From: Draconibacterium orientale
Lineage (GTDB): Bacteria > Bacteroidota > Bacteroidia > Bacteroidales > UBA12170
Direction of reading: 5' to 3'
Assembly: GCA_020718315.1 (NCBI GenBank)
Contig: DYSK01000083.1
Coordinates: 1 to 9,868, forward strand
DNA: 9,868 bases
A model generated the notes under the pieces. That model ran no database searches, had not been told where the DNA came from, and worked only from the letters and a program-made list of their open reading frames with translations. Positions within the stretch are counted from its first letter, which is position 1; each line of letters starts with the position of its first letter. Of this stretch, positions 7,250 through 9,868 are shown piece after piece. A program made the translations under genes and the position numbers.

Positions 7250-8401
7250 TTAATAAGGCCAAAATTCTGGTTTTTGAATGCCTCCATGATCAAAAGAACA
7301 ATCGACACAGGCATTGGGAAGCCAGATTAAGAAATAGGTCCCCAATGGATTGTTCATCAAAAAGGCAGGATAATCGGTTCGGCTAATTTCTCGCAATCCC
7401 AAGCGGTCGAGTGGCCACGGAGCGCAATCCGGATATGGATTCGTTGGCATTGGCTCAATAAAAAGGCGTTTTTCACTTATTGCCGATGCGCTAAAAAATC
7501 CCAATACCTCTTTATCCGGATTCGTTGTGTTTTTGATATTTCCTTGTGTGTCAACAGGTTGTTTTGAATATAAGTCGGCATTTTGATTGTTGTTCAATCG
7601 AACCATTTCCCAATACAAAAAAGCCTCTCTCGATAATCCAACCTGACGCAAAAGCAAACTGTATCCAAAAGTTAAATAATCTCTGTTGAGCGGAACAAAA
7701 TACAAAGGGAAATTATTGAATTCGTTCGCCGAAAGATTTTCGGTAGAAAGTGTAACGATTTCGGGTACTCTAAACGTAGTCCAGCAATACATAAGCGAAG
7801 AATCGGGCGGATAAATATGATGGATGCTGCCGTTGTAGTACCATTCGCGTGCATATTTGGCATGATGTTCATAGGTGGCATCTATTTCGAACAAATAATA
7901 TGGGCTTGTATTTTCGTTGCCGCTTACATCTACAAAAAACTGAATACCACGGGTATAATAATTATACGCGCTGTTGTAAATACTATCCAATTTGAATTCC
8001 GGTAAATTTACATCGCCCACTTGAGTCAAAACATCTGGCGATGAAACCAGTTTTTCGCCTTCAGGAGTTGTAATGATAAGATGATATGCTTGCCCGATAA
8101 TTAGATCTTCACCGTTCATCCAAACATGATATTTGCCTTCTTCGAATTCGTTCAAAACAAATTCATGATGGTTTTCGTCCCAAATACTTACTCTGCAGCC
8201 ACTTAAATTCTCGAACACTTTGTCGTTTAAAGGAATAGACCTGGAAAGCATGATGGTTTGAAAGCCTTCCACATTTGTAATTCTGCCCGAAACCACCACT
8301 TTTGAAGCCGCTGCCCCATCAATATTGGGTGTAAAAGGCTTGACGCATGCCGAAAGCATTAGCATGATTAAAAGCGATAGAAGTAGTTTAGTCTGCGTCA
8401 T
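7250..8401 (-). CDS. DUF4249 family outer-membrane lipoprotein
   Basis: DUF4249 proteins are Bacteroidota lipoproteins usually encoded beside TonB-dependent receptors; their role is not established and they may take part in substrate capture. The ATG at 8401 is preferred: it begins a lipoprotein signal (MTQTKLLLSLLIMLMLSAC) with the lipobox cysteine at residue 19. The longer frame from 8449 would add 16 residues encoded within the receptor gene. The mature protein begins CVKPFTP and then KVVVSGRITN, the usual first strand with a VV-x-G pattern. The C-terminus carries the family-like Cys-x-x-Cys segment followed by Phe-Trp (C365, C368, FW at 380-381; sequence ACVDCSFDHGG then KPEFWPY). Length is 383 residues, typical for the family. 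The start overlaps the 3' end of the receptor gene by 14 nt, pointing to translational coupling. Confidence 0.88.
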   Translation of the reverse strand: MTQTKLLLSLLIMLMLSACVKPFTPNIDGAAASKVVVSGRITNVEGFQTIMLSRSIPLNDKVFENLSGCRVSIWDENHHEFVLNEFEEGKYHVWMNGEDLIIGQAYHLIITTPEGEKLVSSPDVLTQVGDVNLPEFKLDSIYNSAYNYYTRGIQFFVDVSGNENTSPYYLFEIDATYEHHAKYAREWYYNGSIHHIYPPDSSLMYCWTTFRVPEIVTLSTENLSANEFNNFPLYFVPLNRDYLTFGYSLLLRQVGLSREAFLYWEMVRLNNNQNADLYSKQPVDTQGNIKNTTNPDKEVLGFFSASAISEKRLFIEPMPTNPYPDCAPWPLDRLGLREISRTDYPAFLMNNPLGTYFLIWLPNACVDCSFDHGGIQKPEFWPY

Positions 8402-9868
8402 AATTTCCAAGTTTAAATAACCAAGTTGCAGTAAAAAGAGGAATCCCAATGATTGAATATTGATAACTCCACAATTTGCCGTTTATCTGATCAAAATATA
8501 CCGAATAGGGATTGTCTCTTCCAGTGAGATTGTAAACGCTTAACAAGAGCGAACTATGAATTAATTTATTTTTTCTCAGATTTCCTTCAATTTTTAACGA
8601 AATATCGGTTCTGAAATAGTCGGGAATGCGGTATTCATTTCTGCTCGAATAATCGATATAATCCACTCCATCCATATTGTAGGTGGCAATAGGGTAGGTG
8701 ACTGGTTTTCCGCTTTGATAAGTGAAAGTAGAAGAGATGCTTATTCGTTTTCGAATTTGATAATTGAGCATTGCATTTACCACATGAGGAATGTCGAAGC
8801 TCGCCGGATAGGGATTTCCCTGATTTATGTTTTCCCAGCTATTTTCGCCACCCACTTCAACCATCGCTCTGGAATAAGTATAAGCAAGCCATCCGTTCAA
8901 TTTATGGCCGCTGCGTTTAATCAAAAATTCAATTCCATAAGCGGTTTGCTTTCCCTGAATAACCGATTGTTCTACATTTGCATTGGCAATAAAATCGGCT
9001 CCATCTTTAAATTCGGTATAATCAGTCGTATTTTTATAAAACAACTCTACAGAAGTTTCCCAATCGCCTCTTGGAATATTTCTAAACCATCCGATGGAAA
9101 TTTGATTGCTTTTAGCCGGGTTGAGGTAATAATCGGCCAATTTCCATTGCGTATTGGGAGCAATGGCAACTGCATTGTTCAACATAAAGATATTTTGGTG
9201 CGTTCGATTGAAAGCAATTTTCAGACTTCCATTTTTATCTGTCTGATAGTTTACGGCAAGTCTTAGATCAGGGGCAAAACGCCATTTGATAAATTCTCCA
9301 TTTCCGAAATAGAGCGAATCTTTGATATACCGATCTTCTTTTGGGTAATTTTCGAAATAAGTATAGATGGTTTTTTCTCCCAAAGTAGAATAAGCAGCCA
9401 GCCGAAAGCCAATATTGGTACTCAGCCGCGAATTGATTTTATAATTATCGGTAAAATAAACAGCTCCTTCAACTGCCTGTTCCTTTCCCAAATCAGTCGC
9501 TTCTTTCAGCGACAGAACGCCTATGGGTTTTACGTTTCCTCTATCCAATGCATAGGCAATGGTAGTTGCACCATAAACCAAGCTGTGCTGGACATTTAAG
9601 CGATGTTCAAAATCCAAACGAACTTCGTAATCGGCAATTTGATAATTATGTTCGTAAGCTGTAGATTCGTATTGGGTATCTTTTGTATCGAAACCATAAA
9701 TGGATCCTACCACCGAAGCATTTAATCGTTTATTTTCGGAGAAATTATGACCGTATTTCAATGAAAAACCCTGATTGTAATAACTATATGTATTCAAATC
9801 GGACAATTGGAAATAATCGGAACGGTAATATCCACAAATGCCAATTTGAGTTTTTGGCGTATCGTAAT
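8388..9868 (-). CDS. TonB-dependent receptor, C-terminal barrel (5' end outside the window)
   Basis: This is the C-terminal 492 residues of an outer-membrane TonB-dependent receptor, which imports a ligand using inner-membrane energy. The frame is open to the right edge (upstream of the TTG at 9806 it reads YDTPKTQIGICGYYRSDYFQ), so the signal peptide, N-terminal domain and plug are not visible. The visible part is barrel: long alternating strands with aromatic girdles, FEHRLNVQHSLVYGA, LDRGNVKPIGVLSLKEATDL, NIGFRLAAYS, FAPDLRLAVNYQTDKNGSLK, FNRTHQNIF and YLNPAKSNQISIGWFRN. YTYSRAMVEV and NAMLNYQIRKRISISSTF, YQSGKPVTYP and VYNLTGRDNPYSVYFDQING are typical late-barrel motifs of Bacteroidota receptors. 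It ends with LFKLGNYDAD, so the usual terminal aromatic is followed by extra polar residues. DUF4249 follows with a 14-nt overlap. No substrate can be assigned. Confidence 0.9.
   Translation of the reverse strand, partial: YDTPKTQIGICGYYRSDYFQLSDLNTYSYYNQGFSLKYGHNFSENKRLNASVVGSIYGFDTKDTQYESTAYEHNYQIADYEVRLDFEHRLNVQHSLVYGATTIAYALDRGNVKPIGVLSLKEATDLGKEQAVEGAVYFTDNYKINSRLSTNIGFRLAAYSTLGEKTIYTYFENYPKEDRYIKDSLYFGNGEFIKWRFAPDLRLAVNYQTDKNGSLKIAFNRTHQNIFMLNNAVAIAPNTQWKLADYYLNPAKSNQISIGWFRNIPRGDWETSVELFYKNTTDYTEFKDGADFIANANVEQSVIQGKQTAYGIEFLIKRSGHKLNGWLAYTYSRAMVEVGGENSWENINQGNPYPASFDIPHVVNAMLNYQIRKRISISSTFTYQSGKPVTYPIATYNMDGVDYIDYSSRNEYRIPDYFRTDISLKIEGNLRKNKLIHSSLLLSVYNLTGRDNPYSVYFDQINGKLWSYQYSIIGIPLFTATWLFKLGNYDAD

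Noticed and set aside
8715..9266. 183-residue plus-strand open frame
   Set aside because: It lies wholly antisense to the receptor gene, whose barrel sequence is coherent; no family features are seen.
9804..9806. TTG at 9806 as the receptor start
   Set aside because: The frame stays open to the right edge and the residues are already barrel sequence; the plug and signal peptide must lie beyond the window.

Overview
The window reads as the chromosome of a member of the Bacteroidota. It is AT-rich, its start sites lack Shine-Dalgarno sequences, and two promoter-like TAnnTTTG boxes sit upstream of genes. It carries two core components of the type IX secretion system (T9SS), porU and porV, plus a TonB-dependent receptor / DUF4249 lipoprotein pair, all typical of this phylum. 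Placement of ispF directly after porV recalls Bacteroidales such as Porphyromonas (from memory, not checked), so a Bacteroidales-like host is a guess.

Left half, plus strand. The window opens inside porU, the T9SS sortase, which keeps its His/Cys pair and its C-terminal sorting domain. After 126 bp with a plausible promoter comes porV, the outer-membrane barrel that works with PorU, and then a clear intrinsic terminator. Next is ispF, of the MEP isoprenoid pathway. Its sequence is recognisable throughout but is broken into three reading frames by two lesions, one of which removes the conserved Tyr-Asp of the metal-binding motif. A promoter box then precedes a 201-residue unrecognised protein with a C-terminal membrane anchor.

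Right half, minus strand. A three-gene cluster reads from right to left: a TonB-dependent receptor (its 5' part lies outside the window), a DUF4249 lipoprotein overlapping it by 14 nt, and, 10 nt further on, a secreted protein combining an MG2-like domain, a carboxypeptidase-regulatory-like domain and a plug-like domain without a barrel. The overlap and short spacing suggest one operon serving the cell surface. Its last stop codon interlocks with the stop codon of the plus-strand hypothetical gene.

PorU and PorV together release T9SS cargo at the cell surface and attach it there. The receptor, lipoprotein and plug-like protein probably form an uptake or surface assembly of unknown substrate. 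No RNA genes, CRISPR arrays, insertion sequences or phage genes were seen, and no stretch longer than 300 bp lacks a gene. The points most worth a second look are the disrupted ispF and the barrel-less plug protein encoded with the receptor pair.
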